From: Acridotheres tristis | Taxonomy: Eukaryota > Chordata > Aves > Passeriformes > Sturnidae | Length of the DNA: 64,000 bases | Reading direction: 5' to 3' | Assembly (NCBI GenBank): GCA_037013685.1 | Contig: CM072891.1 | Coordinates: 16,468,501 to 16,532,500 of the forward strand | Shown here: piece by piece, positions 29,421-40,466 of the stretch | Layout of the letters: every line of letters starts with the position of its first letter | How positions within the stretch are numbered: the stretch's first letter is position 1 | Program-made: the position numbers and the translations under genes | The notes under the pieces: generated by a model | Database searches by the model: none | What the model saw: only the letters and a program-made list of their open reading frames with translations | Told to the model about the DNA's origin: nothing

Positions 29421-30100
29421 AGCATGGGCGGGCTGGCCCGCCCGGCCCCCCCTTCGCCGACCGCCCCTGCCCCCCCGGCGGGTGCGGGGGCGCTCCTCCT
29501 TTCTTCCCTTCTTTTCGTGTGTTCGCTCGCTGCTGCTGTGTTGGTTTTTGTTTCTTCTCTTTACGTTGTTGCGTCGCCTCCCCCTCCCGTGCATTGTATG
29601 GTGTTGTGTGTTTTATTTTGATGGGGGGTGGGGTGGGCTCTTGGTCGTTTTGGTTTCCATTTGGATTTATTTATTCTCTATGCATGCTGGGGGTGGTGGT
29701 TGTTATTTGATTTTATTTTGTGTTGTTGTTGCTTCTCTCGCGGGTTGTTGTTTTGTTCTGGGGGATTATGTTGGATTTTCATTTTGTCCCTTATCTTCCC
29801 GATCCCCCCCCTCTCTCTCCGCTGCTGCGGTGCTCCCTCCTCGCGTGGTTCTTTTCTTCTTTGCCCCCTCCTTCCAGGCTTTTTTCCCCATCCCTTATTC
29901 CCCTGGATTTTTTTTTTTTTTTTTTTTTTTTTCGGGGGGGGGGGGTTGGAAATCTTTTCTGATTTTTTTTTCCTTTTTGTTTGTGTAGTAATAATTTTCT
30001 TCTATACCCCTCAGTTTTTTGCCTGCCTTGCTCTTTCCTCCTCTGTCTCCCCACAAAAATTATTTTAATTCCCCCCCCTATTTTTTTGCGGAATTAACCC
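29421..30100. other. A-depleted, CpG- and homopolymer-rich island
   Basis: Composition changes abruptly after CTAATTCTAGAGCATG. Positions 29424-29492 are almost pure G/C with many CpG and a GGGCGGG box. In 29461-29940 I count about 24 A in 480 bases (5%), against roughly 30% in flanking sequence; T dominates with G and C runs. Homopolymers include T25 at 29908-29932 followed by C and G12 (29934-29945), and C8 near 30071. Because all three stop codons contain A, long plus-strand frames arise here by composition alone and are not called as genes. No element is recognised. It may be low-quality or misassembled sequence, or a genuine strand-asymmetric insertion. Confidence 0.85.
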
Positions 30101-30103
30101 ACC

Positions 30104-30120
30104 CTTTGTTTCAAACAAAG
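30104..30120. repeat. 17-bp palindrome at the right edge of the island
   Basis: CTTTGTTT-C-AAACAAAG: perfect 8-bp arms around one base, exactly where ordinary AT-rich sequence resumes. Confidence 0.95.
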
Positions 30121-33100
30121 ACAGCATGAAAAAATTAAATTTGATGGTCACTTACCATAAGGACCCATACAATATTCCTGTACAGTATTCCCACAACTAT
30201 GGATTCTTACAAGTATCAGCCAGCACAAGATACCTTGCAGAACTTTAATTGCACATAATATTCCCTTTCCCTCAAACTAACTCCAAACCACATCCTCACA
30301 AGCCTGTCAGCCAGTCTCCAAACACCATGGACTTCAAAGTTGACTGACAGAACAGTTCAAGTTTTAGTTCAGAAAACCTCCGAGGTCTAAAACTTGTGCT
30401 GCAGCACAGTCCTTAGTCTTCTGTAGAGAATCATAAACACTATTTGCCATGGGAAAAACACCTCAAAAAGCCTAAGTGTTTTTCTGACAGCCATCACTAA
30501 ATCAAGGTTGGTGTTTGCTAGCTATTCAGCATGAAGGAGGTAGAGGGAAATGACAATCTACAAAAAAGCACTTGAACAAATGGAACAAGTTAGTTTTTAA
30601 TTCCCATAGGTTTTAGTGCAGTGTAACACATTTCCTAGCTTCTTAACAAAAACACCAGATCCTCAAAAGTATTTCCACTTAAAAACTCAGTAATCATTGC
30701 ATTTACTGTAGTGCAATAATGCTGTTAGAAGAAATGAAGCTTTGAAAGCTTCTGCTTTGAAGCCTGAGAGGATGTGCTTCAGCACCAATGACCAGACCCC
30801 CACAGTGACTGACTGGTGCATTGCAGGTGACTGACAATATTCAGAAATGGTTAATCATATTTATTTTCTTCAAATGATTTAATCTTTTACACATCTTTCA
30901 AAAGTTAAAGGTTTGATATTTTTCCCATGCAAAATAGAGCTGAGGCACACAACCCAAACTGCCCAAGGTTATTTACCAAACCAGTAGCAGTGAGCATCAA
31001 GCAGCTCCAACTGCTGCCACCTCTATGCTCAGGACATGTGAACAGCACTCCCAAGTGTCCCTGCCTTCAGCCTTGTTAATGGAAACACTATTTAATCACA
31101 GGGCATATGTATCAACAGGAGTTCTGAGCCCAATGCTTCCCACTCACCAGGTTGTGACCTCCTGTTTTGACATCTGACCTAAACTTGAACAGAGTGCTAA
31201 AAGCACTTTATGGCACCATACCCTTCACACTCCTCCCCTGCTTGCTCTCCAGGTTCTTCTGTTTGCATAGACTCTATATTACAAATAAACAGAAAATTCA
31301 TTATTCAGCTTCTAATTCGCATTGCATGTTGATGTTTATGTAATTGAAAACCATATCACTACTTTATGTTTTAACATCCCTCATAAATATGGATTTTTAA
31401 CACAATGCTTTACAGCAAATTAGCACCAAAAATCTGGTAATGTGAGATGGGAGCATGAGTTACTTTGGCAAGCTCAGGGAAGAGCAGAGACTAAATAAAT
31501 ACTGGTGTGATGTCTCTCATCACTTCACAATTTTCAGCAGGCAGAAGAAAATCCGCTGCAGTTCCCAGCTTTGCTAGGAAGCCTGATCAGACTCTGGGAC
31601 AGAAGTTTTAATGCAAGAGCAGCAAAGAAGGAAAATCTAGAATTCTACAGCCTCATCCTTCACACATTTACAGGTACTGAAATGCTTGGCTGAGGATGAA
31701 TCTCAGCTTAATCTAAAGCCTGGCAAGAAACTTCCTTTTTCATGATAAATCCACTTAGTTACCAAGTTTCATTTGCTAGTTTTAGATCAGGCAGTATGAA
31801 ATACCTTTCTCTGGAACCCTGGATGCCAACTTCCTTGGGCTTTAAAGTCACCCTCAAGCAATTTGTGCTCCACAGTGAATACAGCACACTGGTATAGCAA
31901 CTTAAGTGTGATTTACAATAAAGAAACAAATGCCTTTAGCTTCAGCTGCTAAAGTTAATGCTTCCATTGACCTGGCTGGGACCAGCATTTGGGAGGAGGT
32001 GGGCATAAAGATCAGTAAGGTCTGGTAGATACACTTATTAATACCATCTCAGTGATTTGGTATCTCCCACAATTCAGTTTTCCATTCCTTTATTTGTCCT
32101 ATAGGATGATATAAAATCATATTTTCTGTAAGGCAGAATAAAACTGCAGCTATGCCAGCACAGTGAAGTGAAACCACTTGGAAAAAAACCTAGAATTACC
32201 CTAATCAAGGATTTCTCAAAGTAATAGACACAAGCTGCCAAGGCCCGTTGAGGTCCTGCATTCATGTAATCACCTACATTTCCAGGGACAATTCTGCATT
32301 TCTACCTGCTCTCCTTCCTACAAACCAAGTGCATTGCAGCACCACAGATTCTAGCTAAAGGGACATCTGGCTGACCTAGAGTCACTGCACTTATTCTTGT
32401 TGAGCAAATGTCAGTAAAACTTCTTGGCAGAGCTTGGTACCTCTGCTCTAGGGAACTGTCTACACTGAAAACACACTGCTTAGGACAATCACAAAATTGG
32501 CTATGTACTGAACTGCTACAGCATCTGAATGGAGACCCTTTTACACCTGGCCATGCTGGTGCTGCTGGTGGCTTTAGCTTTGTGTAAGAACACACATACA
32601 AGCTTTGACAGAGCTCACATGCCACAAATTATTCCCAGATATAACTGAAGTAGCGAAAAGACACAGATTTTAACCACATCCAAAACTAGTTACAGCTGGG
32701 GACAGAGTTGCAGCCTGACATTTTAGGAGCCACATCTTCCAACTTCACTGTTGGCAGCTGCAGGCAGAAAAAAACAAACCAAAATAAAAAAAACCTACTC
32801 CAAAGTCTGACACTCAAATAGCTGAGATTTGGTTTTCCCCACACACGCAGGTATATGCAACAAAACTGGTCTTCTTGCCAATTCCACTGATGCACAAAAA
32901 ACTAGTCCAACTCCTAAATGAATGAAAAGGGACTGTGGTGCTCTCTGCCCAAGTCCCAGTGCAAACTGCTGAATGAAGCCACCTTCCTCAACAGCTCATC
33001 TTGGGAAATCATTTCTAACCAGTGGTTACAGACATGACGATGCCAGACCAAGATTAACAAAGGCACTGAAGCATAAATTAACCTCACACTTTTTGCTGAT

Positions 33101-33522
33101 GTGGTTAATGCACACAGGTCTCAAAGCTAGACTTAGGCTAAAGCATTATTACTTACCTGAGATTAATGCCAATAATCAGGCTAAACAGCAAGGTTTAACT
33201 AAAAGTGCAGGCTTGATGGGGCCAGACCTGGTGGGAGAGCCCTGCAGACCAGCTCCCAGCTGGGCTTGAAAGTAGAATTACAGGTTGGGGCAGGCCAGCC
33301 TGATGAATGAGGGTTAGAATGTGAAACAGAAGACACAGCCAAGCTAACTCCCACTCTGCTAGCAAGAGTGTCTCTTCAGTACTTAACCCAGGAAACCTCT
33401 GATGAGGCTCTCCCACGACACATGTCTGCTATGACAACTCCCACTGTCCAACAAAAAACAGGTTGTCCCTGTACTGAAACTGCACTAACAGCAGGTTTCA
33501 TTTTAAATATAAACGCTGTAAT

Positions 33523-33549
33523 CATTTTCTACAGTAACTGTAGAAAATG
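33523..33549. repeat. 27-bp near-perfect palindrome
   Basis: Arms of 13 bp (CATTTTCTACAGT / ACTGTAGAAAATG) match perfectly around a single central A. It lies in otherwise unremarkable intronic sequence. Confidence 0.97.
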
Positions 33550-36500
33550 CACTTGGTCACCTTACCTGGAACTGGTTTTGTTTCACAGCAAGCCAAAGAT
33601 TAACATCTGTGCCTTTTATTTGGATTCCCCCCAGTGACAGCAAAAAGACTTGGGTCTGGACCTACAGTCCAGCAACAGGAACCTTTTACACAATTAAATC
33701 ACACTGACACAAACGAAAAGTTAATGCAATTCAGCAGCCAGGGCATGGAATGACATGCCAATACATACAGTGTATTTCAAACACCAACACGATGTTATAA
33801 ACTTGTGGAAAATGCATTTCACAGGTATTTATTTATTTTTACTAATGAGAGCTCAAGAGATAATTTAATGAGCATCAAGATCAATGGGGAAAAAGAATGT
33901 CCTTTATTTCACACTTGTCTTCCTCAAGTGTAACATTTTATAACCTGTTTTCAAAGTTTTGAAGCACAGGCAATGAAACTGGATATCCATGTCATCACCT
34001 TTTTCTGGAACTTTTAATTAGACATAAATGCCACAAAGTGAAGGTAAGAATATCTGGACACAAGCATTCAGAGCTCAGATTTCATCTCTGCACAGGTGAG
34101 AAGACCCCATACTTTTTCAGGCTCAGTTCCCAGCTCTTCTCATCAGCCATGTGATGAAAGAAAAACATCCCTGCACCTCCTGTTTTTGTAAGGAGCCTGA
34201 GAACTGCAGTTTCAGTTCCAGCAACAAAAAAACCAACCCATCAAAATTTAAAAATCATGGTATTACAGTAAAAGTCCAATGAGGCACTCCAGTGAGAATG
34301 GCACTTCCATGTTGGGAGTAAGCTGTGCCTTGAGGGAAGGCATTGTTAAGTACATCTGTCTACAGAACATACTTAATACAAGCTGGAGGCACAATGGTAG
34401 TTCTCTGTCTTCAATATCTTCAAGGAATTGCTTTCAAGTCGAGATAATTGTTGCCAGATCCTATTTTTCTTCCCTATTATCTCTGATAAAGCTGTTGGTA
34501 AAAATGGTGACTCCCAGTGACACAACACCCCATCCAAGATTTGACCTAGACTGTAAAATTGATTTTTACAGTCATCAAGTCATCATCTGCTGGGAGCTTT
34601 GAGCTTGAAGTCATTAAAGGTGAGCTGAGCAGGAGACTGGGTGGAATCTGGACACCTCCCAGATTTAGAAACACCTTTTAAAGTAAGTTTGTTGTCCATC
34701 TGAAGGCTCGAAGTCATTGCTTATCTATTGCCACATTACAGCTGCTCTTAATAGAACATCTGCTCTCCAAACAGGGGCAGCATAACATTTTGGCAGCATG
34801 TCTTATTTTTCTGCCAAAATGACAGGCCTGTAGAATCAACATGCTAGTCTACAAGGAGACTATTCCTCAGCTACATTTGCCTGTTCTGCAACAAAATCTT
34901 GTCATTCTCACAAGCTCAGGGAGTTGAGAGACACAGCAACTCAAATCCACTTGTACCAGCTGTCTGGACCTCTCCCTGAGATCCCCACATCTATTTTAAA
35001 CTGCTTTAATTCCAAAGCCTCCAATACACAGTGAAGTAAGAGCTCCTCTCTCAATCTCACTCAGAAGACACCATGTGTCTGAATGAGTCTGGGCCCATCT
35101 ACAGTAATGCCAGGGTTCTTACCAAGTGACCAACAATCCATTTTACAAATGATGGCCTGCCCTGTGGGAAGCAGCACACACCACAAAGTCCATGTGCTGT
35201 CTAAATTAATGCAGAGCTGAACTCATCAGTCACCTGAAAGGTCACTACCAACTACATGAACACCTGCCTCCTGTAGCTCACCTTATCTGTTAGTCCCCAT
35301 ATAAATGGATCCATTTTTTTCTTGACAAGAACTCTCTGAAATAAATAATCTTTTGAGGAGGAAAAAAAGAGAAAGAAGAAGAAGCCTGGATTCAGGGAAT
35401 GGAGGAACACAGGAAAGAAAAAATTCACAGCTAACAAAACCATTTCCATATAGCAAGTATTACAAAAGAAGGATATTAGAGAGCTAAATATGGTCAGGCA
35501 AATCTTTCATTTAATAAAACATTCAATGACATTTTATTTGTATCCTTCCTTTATGTTTCCGCTTCTATTCAGTCTGCCTCTGAGTATTAAATTCCTGCTG
35601 CAGGCTGAATCTGGGCTAAGATTATGCACAATAATTGCAAGTTGAGCTTCAGTTTACAGACTGAGACAATAATGAGTCAGAGAGACTCAATAAAATCCTT
35701 CATACAGACAGGATCAGACTACAAAGCCTTGGGATGTCTAAGTGATACCACAGCATTTGGGAATTTCAGAATTTCAATTTACCCCGTGCAAAGGGCTGGT
35801 TACAAGCTCCATACGGAGTGGGATGTTCTGGGGGCTATTTGTGTTTCATAAATTAGGTTTTATGTTATTTCACTGAAATTTAGAGTACGTCTGTTCCACT
35901 AAGCTGTTGGTTCTAAAACTCACTTTGCATTGCAACTCAATCATGTAAATATTGGCAATGGCCTTGGTGCTTACCTCTACAGCCAGCTGACAGATTCATC
36001 TATAACTTAATCCACGGAAATTATCATTACAGAATTCACATTATCACGTAAAAATTCATTTTAGGAAGTCAACATTTGAATGATTTTCCTCTTATTCGAC
36101 ACATTATTTTTATTTTTTACTATGCTGACAAGTTTTATATAAGCGATTCATAAACGCCCAAAAGAAAAGAACAGAGACCTCTAAAACAGTGTATACTTCT
36201 AAATTTGTTTTAGAATACTGGGGCATATAAAAATCCTAATGCAAATTCAATGAAAAGATTCGCAAAAAATAAAAGGAGGAGGTATCCACATGGACAGCAG
36301 TGGACGTTACCAAATACACAGGACAAGAATTAACTTCTGAACACTCACAAAACATTTGCTTTGTAATTTGACCACAATGGTACTGTTTACAAACAACTGC
36401 AGAGCTAGAATTTCAGGAATATTACTGAAATCAAGAGCCTCTCTTTACAGCAGCAGACAGAGTGAATACAGACTAGCAGCAATAAAATTCCCTTTCCTAG

Positions 36501-39500
36501 GCAACAGGGTTAAGGCTAGTAAAGGTATTTAGCAACTTAGAAAGAAAAGATGGGCCATGAAAGAAAAACGGGTTTGAATGAAACTACTCGGTATGCTTTT
36601 GTTAGCGTTGAAGTCTTCTAAACTAAAAGTACAAAATGGAAGAAAAGAAGCACTGTGAGGACACGTTTAGATTAAAAAAAAACCCAAACCAATTAAGAGA
36701 ATAAATTAAACACAGTCCTAGAGCTGAACAAATTTACTTGGTTGTTGGAAGATACAGAGAAGGAGTAATTCCTTTCCAATTGAGTGGATGCCTGTCACGG
36801 AACAGGAAATCCCCTCAGCAACAGATAGGCCTAAGGAAAACACCCAGAGTAGATACTATGAATGATTAAGATTAACACTGTCAGCTAAATAGAGGCATAG
36901 GAGGAAAGTGTGTGGGGGAGAGAAACTTCCCCCTGAATTGAGATCAGTTAAACACAGAAGAGGAGCAGAGATTTCTAATCACTGCTGGTATTATTAAACC
37001 TGGAGTAATGTCCTAGAAAGAACTATTCTGAAGTAATTCATATATTTGAGTGGTGTGGATAATCCAAGCAATTATATCCTCCATCCAATCCCAAGACTCA
37101 CACACATGCTTTCATGAATACATCACATTCCAGATTAAGGGAAATATTCTTCTGTGCTACTTCACTGCTGGAAAACTGAGATGACCACAGTATAGCTGGG
37201 GTGGGATTAAAAGAATTGCTCTGAAGTTTATCATGGCAGTGACAAGAGCTACAGATAACTTCTGTGAGGAATTAGAGAAGAATTCTTTGACTTGCTGCTA
37301 AATTGGCACTTTTTGATCTGACACTTTCCTCATGACATGCAAACCTTTGTAAAATACACAGCACTCAGTTACGGGTGGTAAGGAGAAAGGAGGGCAGGAA
37401 CGCCCTCCAAAATTTGATCTTCCTCTCATTTTCACAACTAAGTCATGGAGCCCTCCCTCCTCTTAAATCAATCTTCTTATTTGTGACTAAAATTTATCTT
37501 TATAAATGCACATCTTCAGTTTCATTTCAAATTGCAGCGCACTAGCAAAGCTGTTATTCATCGAGGATGGCACATTTTGAAGTGTTCCATGTCAAAGCTG
37601 GGTCAATATGCTTTTCAGGAGGCCACATTCTTGTTTTCCTCGTCTACAGAGTGACCCTTCTTCACTGAAAGGATCCTTATGCATGGAGGAGTATCTGACA
37701 CAAACAAAACTGATACGCTACTGGAGCTTTGCAGCAATGACAGCAGGATAAAGGAGGCCTTTGAAGTTCATGGAAGAGCAGGAAGAGGTGATAATTTAAA
37801 AAGCTTGTCAGTATACCCAAGAGCAGAAGGGGAGAGCAAAGTATCAATTAATAATTCACACTTCTATTTCCCGTGTTATAATAGTGTCTCAAAACAGTTT
37901 GCAAACATTGATTAAATTAAAGACATGCCCCTGAAACAGACAAGTACAGCTGAAGCTCTCCTACCAGCCAGGACGGCACCCTGGGAGCATTTCCTTTAAC
38001 TGATCTTCACCCTCTTTCCCATCCGTTAAATGGTGATAACAACACCATCATGCAGTGGTTCAGAAGCATAGTGACTTCTAAATCGACACATTTACAGATA
38101 GAAAAACAGCACACAAGGATAATGTCATATGTCAGATTACACTCAATTACACTGAACTAAAGCTACCACATTTGACATAACATAGCCAGTGGGAAGAAAC
38201 CCCTCTATCTTCATTTTTTAACACCATACAGATCTGCCTTGCTCTGTCCCCAAGTACCCAGGGCACTTGAGCTCTAGTTAATGACCAGGATTCTTGGGTA
38301 CTGTGCTAACATAAACACATTGTAATTACAGTAATTAGATCTGCCGTAGAAAGAACTGTGAGAAATTAAAGACTGTCCACAGTAGCGTCTAACTCTCAAT
38401 TAACAAAGTAGTTGGTGTGTTTGCAAGCCAGGACAGACATACCTGTAGCTGCAAACTCCAGAGGAAATTGTCATTTATATTCAGATGGGAAGTTGAACAC
38501 ATCACACTGTTTTAATCCCAACTTTGAAAGATAGGTACTCATGCATCGTCCATTTACAGACAGTGAAATGGCAATGCAGGGAGGCTCTGAGCTGCCAACG
38601 GGAAAAGCCAATTGCACAGGCTCCCCACAACCAGCATTTCACTTTGGCAACTCCTCATTCCCAACCCCATACTTGGATCTTGCTTTTTTTAATAAACCCA
38701 CAACCATGGCTGTTCTTGGCCTAATGAAGAGAGTTCCTTCTTCCTTGTCTGAGCTTCTTTCACACACATAATCAGAATGAATTACTTTGCTTACCCTCTT
38801 ACTAATCTAACATTTCCAGAAGGTCCAAATATGAAGACAAAAGTAACAGTCTCGTGAAATACAGCTCTTTTCTTCTCTTGAGCCTGACAGTCAGTTCCAA
38901 AAGCAGATTGTCATGACAACAAACAACCTGGAGGCAATCCAGCCAATTAATCTGCAGAGGAAGCAGTCATCCCAACCTAGAAGAATAGCACTGCTGCTTT
39001 AAGCTTCAGAAGCAAAGGAAAAAAAGAGAAAGCAAAAGAAACCTTACCACCCACATTAATGTGATTAGGCTGCCTTAGAGCTGTAGTGAAGAACAGTCCA
39101 GCCCTGGGCACGTGTTGGGCCCTTGGCAGCCCTTTCGTCCCGCTCCCGACAGAGAGCAGGGCCAGGCCAGACCCTCTCCAAGGCTCTGATCCCAGCACAG
39201 CTCCATGCCCAGGCTGTGATGTGGCTCAGCATGCACAGGAGTTACCAAGATGACCCCTCCAACCTTTACGTGTGGAGCCAAGGAAAGAGCTCATAGGTGA
39301 GACAGAGGTATGGCACAGAAGAGACTGCCACACACCACTGCTATAAAACCTGCTTTGTTGGCACTGCTGTTGTTTTTCCTCTTCCTCTGAGTTGTCAAGA
39401 ATATTTATCACTATCTTTATTTTCCACAAAGGATTAATTAATCAGTTCAGGTAGAGAGTAATGCAATTCTCCTTCAATTTCACTAATTACATCTTCCTTC

Positions 39501-40331
39501 ATATGCTGCTTTATCTCTCTTTATCTGTCCTGCTTTCTATAGGCTGAAGCACACCATGTCTCCCCTGAAAATATCCACCGTTTCCCATATTTATTTCTAC
39601 TCTGGTCTCTTGGTAGTAACTCAGACATTAAAATGTTCAGCAGCAGATGCCCAATACACACTGTTTGTTAACCTCAAGTCATTCTTATATATTTCAAGTT
39701 TCATAAAATATTGTGGTATTAAGTTACAGAAAACAAAACTGAGAAGCACTACCTGTGGACTTACATGATAGGTTAAAAAGAATAAAAATGTCACTGTTTT
39801 CTGAGATTCTCCCAAGACTCAATAAACAACAATTTTCAAATAAATATTTTCTTCCCTGTCTTCAGGAGAAGGGTAGGAATAAATGCTTTCACTGTAGACC
39901 TGTCCTGCAGTTAAAAATGTCTTTCAGAAGGCAGCTGAGCAATGAAAATCTAAAGCTTTAAGCATACACAAGATTTACTCATCTGGTAAACAGACAGATT
40001 CACTTCCAACTCAGGTTTTACTATCAATCCCCTCAGGTCCAATCCATCTCACAGAAGTACTGGCTCCCAGCAACTTCAGTGAGCACTGGATCACAGATTA
40101 CAAGCACTTCCTGCAAAAATGTGTTTTTACTAGCCTGAAAAAGATACCACTCTTCTGAGCACTGAGTATACAATGCATGCATGTGCACACTTTCTATACA
40201 TTTCACTCCCACTATCTGCAGTGGTAGCCAACACAGAGCAAGCCAACAGAATCACATTTTCTGCTAAGCCTGTTCTGTGTTAATTTGAGTTGGTATAATA
40301 TGGCAGAAGAGAATAAAACCCCTGTTCCTAC

Positions 40332-40466
40332 CTTGAGGGCTTTCGCAGCTTTCTTCATCGCTGTTGTCTTGGCAGTTATTCTGACTGTCACACACAAAGC
40401 TTTTATCAATGCAAAGACCATTTTTACAGTGGAACCGGGCAGTAGAGCAAAGCAAGGGATTTGCTG
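40332..40466 (-). CDS. LDLRAD3: LDLRAD3 exon 4: LA module 3
   Basis: This 135-bp exon encodes [13 protein letters not shown], then [12 protein letters not shown] and [15 protein letters not shown], the third LA module, followed by the start of the juxtamembrane linker (ESPQ). Six cysteines and the DNSDEE calcium site are intact. The acceptor is ctctttttgcag; a second CAG follows immediately (NAGNAG type), and the first is chosen because it restores the T-A-N-P reading of the family. The donor is CAAG|GTAGGA, weaker than the GTAAGT of exons 2 and 3. Reading continues open into the intron for some distance, but the transmembrane segment is not there; it must be in the next exon, outside this window. 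Confidence 0.94.

Larger units (their letters stand above)
1..40331 (-). other. LDLRAD3: LDLRAD3 intron 4 (partial)
   Basis: This is more than 40 kb of AT-rich non-coding DNA downstream of exon 4. I looked for the transmembrane/tail exon (a hydrophobic helix followed by basic residues, then PPxY-rich sequence) on the minus strand and did not see it, so the intron probably runs past the left edge. It holds two CR1 tails, a probable ancient L3-like fragment, small microsatellites, several short palindromes, a 39-bp duplication and the A-depleted island at about 29.4-30.1 kb, listed separately. Elsewhere I see no gene, structural RNA or clear repeat. Open frames of 60-130 codons on both strands have no recognisable domain and are treated as chance. 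Confidence 0.75.

Noticed and set aside
29482..30068. Overlapping plus-strand frames of 63-168 codons rich in F, L, S and P
   Set aside because: They exist because the stretch has almost no A and therefore almost no stop codons. Three frames are open at once, which is a composition effect.
39061..39260. Locally GC-richer segment considered as the missing LDLRAD3 transmembrane/tail exon
   Set aside because: Its minus-strand translation has no single hydrophobic helix followed by basic residues and no PPxY motifs.
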